Positions 5,594 through 6,676 of a stretch of 6,676 nucleotides of DNA are shown here, one piece after another. The DNA is from Acidilobaceae archaeon UBA158. Its GTDB lineage: Archaea > Thermoproteota > Thermoprotei_A > Sulfolobales > Acidilobaceae. A model generated the notes under the pieces. It saw nothing but the letters and a program-made list of their open reading frames with translations. It ran no database searches and had not been told where the DNA came from. The stretch spans positions 32,177 through 38,852 of the forward strand of contig DAXV01000028.1 of NCBI GenBank assembly GCA_002506595.1, in the 5' to 3' direction. The stretch's first letter is position 1; the number at the start of each line of letters is the position of its first letter. The position numbers and the translations under genes are program-made.

Positions 5594-6676
5594 ATGTTAA
5601 GTAGGAAAAATTATAGATCAATATCTAAAAATACTTTAATTGTTATTTTTATAATAATAGTTATAGTTGGAGTTGCAACTGCCTTTTTGCTTTCAGCAAA
5701 GAAAGGACCTGTGAAACAATCTTTAAGAAACTCTACGACGACTCAATCTACTTCTACAACTTCTACAAGTAGTTCTACAACGAGCACGCAAAGCATATTA
5801 TCACCACCAGTTCCAGAGAGTTATTCTGCTTTGACAAATTCTCCAATATTAATAACAATAAGTTCTATACAAAACGGTTATTATGCAATATTATATGATG
5901 GAGCTGGTAACGAATATAAAATCACTTCTCAATACACAAACTTAACATACCTTTATCCAGGTCAATACCTATTATACTATAATTTATATAACAGCAATGG
6001 CGTTTATGTTGGAAGCTCCTCTAATAATTTAATAGAAATTTCAGTAATGCCAAACATATTAAATTCTACATTTGCATCTTTAATTACAATACCTGTAATA
6101 ACATCTAATGAAGGACCTGTAGTTAATGTTGGAAAAACAATATCATTAAATGCTGGTTATTTACAGCCTCCTTCTGGAGTTAATATGACCATCAAAGAAT
6201 ATGTGTGGAATTTTGGAAATGGTTCTACCTTAGCAATCCCATCATTAAACGCAACAGGATATGCTATACAAACATATGAAACTGGTTCCGGTAACACTAC
6301 ATATCTAAGACCAAAATTAAACCCAATTAATGTAACTTTTGATTCACCTGGTTTATATCCAGTTAGTCTAACAATTGTAACAGAAAATATATCAAATGGA
6401 AAGGTTTATAATTATACGACATATAAAACAATAGCTGTAACCTCTAATAATGTACCATTTAGTTTATATTCATTACAATTAGCAGTGCCTAATCAAGGAG
6501 TTATTGTTGATGCCGAAGTTGTTCCTGGTGGACCATTTACATTTGATCCTGATTTATTTCCAGATACAGTAAGTAATGAAATAATAAACAACATATATGG
6601 CACATTACTTTGGTATTACCAATCAAGTACAACGAAATTTATACCAATGCTTGCAGAATACATACCAACAGTTGGT
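5594..6676 (+). CDS. Membrane-anchored solute-binding protein of an ABC transporter, PKD-like domain plus family 5 binding domain (partial, C-terminus outside window)
   Basis: The frame stays open for 361 codons from ATG 5594 to the right edge. A basic N-terminus (RK, R, K) is followed by one hydrophobic helix at 14-33, then a Ser/Thr-rich spacer at 46-67. There is no lipobox cysteine and no clear class III cleavage site before the helix, so it is either an N-terminal anchor or a Sec signal cut near LLSA (32-35). Residues about 164-284 look like a PKD/Ig-like domain with YVWNFGNGS at 203-211, where the usual WDFGDG aspartates are both Asn. From about 303 a family 5 (DppA/OppA-type) binding domain begins: FDPDLFPDT, NNIYGTLLWY, then MLAEYIP. 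Ten N-x-S/T sequons mark an exported glycoprotein. Ligand is probably peptides or oligosaccharides; the ligand-binding part lies outside the window. It has its own TATA box and a GGTGGG leader motif. The transporter genes are expected further right but are not visible. Confidence 0.85.
   Translation, partial: MLSRKNYRSISKNTLIVIFIIIVIVGVATAFLLSAKKGPVKQSLRNSTTTQSTSTTSTSSSTTSTQSILSPPVPESYSALTNSPILITISSIQNGYYAILYDGAGNEYKITSQYTNLTYLYPGQYLLYYNLYNSNGVYVGSSSNNLIEISVMPNILNSTFASLITIPVITSNEGPVVNVGKTISLNAGYLQPPSGVNMTIKEYVWNFGNGSTLAIPSLNATGYAIQTYETGSGNTTYLRPKLNPINVTFDSPGLYPVSLTIVTENISNGKVYNYTTYKTIAVTSNNVPFSLYSLQLAVPNQGVIVDAEVVPGGPFTFDPDLFPDTVSNEIINNIYGTLLWYYQSSTTKFIPMLAEYIPTVG
5752..5780 (+). repeat. Short tandem-like repeat in the Ser/Thr linker
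   Basis: TTCTACAA occurs three times (5752, 5761, 5773) inside the DNA coding for the Ser/Thr-rich spacer. The first two copies are 9 bp apart and in frame, so length changes by slippage would alter spacer length without shifting the frame. Confidence 0.6.

Overview
The window is very A+T-rich, roughly 30% G+C by eye. The DNA reads as archaeal. TATA-like boxes sit about 25 bp from starts, one Shine-Dalgarno (GAGGTGAT) matches the archaeal 16S tail, Arg codons are almost all AGA/AGG, Ile is often ATA, and the secreted protein is rich in N-glycosylation sequons. An S9 peptidase, a PKD-containing solute-binding protein and a formate-dehydrogenase-type NAD module together suggest a heterotrophic, probably thermophilic crenarchaeon, something like Caldisphaera or its relatives. 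The genus is a guess from composition and gene content.

Layout: 1-1938 (minus, C-terminus off the left edge) is a large iron-sulfur subunit of the formate dehydrogenase alpha / NuoG type. 1935-3359 (minus) is its NAD/FMN-binding partner, a beta subunit with a NuoE-like [2Fe-2S] domain joined to NuoF. The two genes overlap by 4 bp (ATGA) and are surely translationally coupled. 3413-5278 (minus) is a cytoplasmic acylaminoacyl-peptidase-type serine peptidase (S9). A 53-bp gap with its own TATA box separates it from the redox pair. 5279-5593 is a 315-bp divergent intergenic region full of palindromes and repeats. 5594-6676 (plus, C-terminus off the right edge) is a membrane-anchored solute-binding protein with a PKD-like domain and the beginning of a family 5 (peptide-type) binding domain.

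The main point of interest is the redox pair. The beta subunit looks fully functional: FMN/NAD motifs and all cluster cysteines are present. The alpha subunit keeps every cysteine for a [2Fe-2S], two ferredoxin-type [4Fe-4S] clusters and the [4Fe-4S] next to the usual molybdopterin site. However, the catalytic Cys/Sec-His pair reads Asn-Tyr, the active-site Lys reads Ile, and the stretch that normally grips the molybdopterin cofactor is shortened and unrecognisable. This is the same kind of loss that separates NuoG of complex I from molybdenum enzymes. I infer an NAD(P)H-linked electron-transfer module without formate dehydrogenase activity, whose electron partner is not visible here.

The peptidase and the peptide-type binding protein are divergently arranged and fit a peptide uptake and degradation theme. 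The repeats between them may coordinate their expression.
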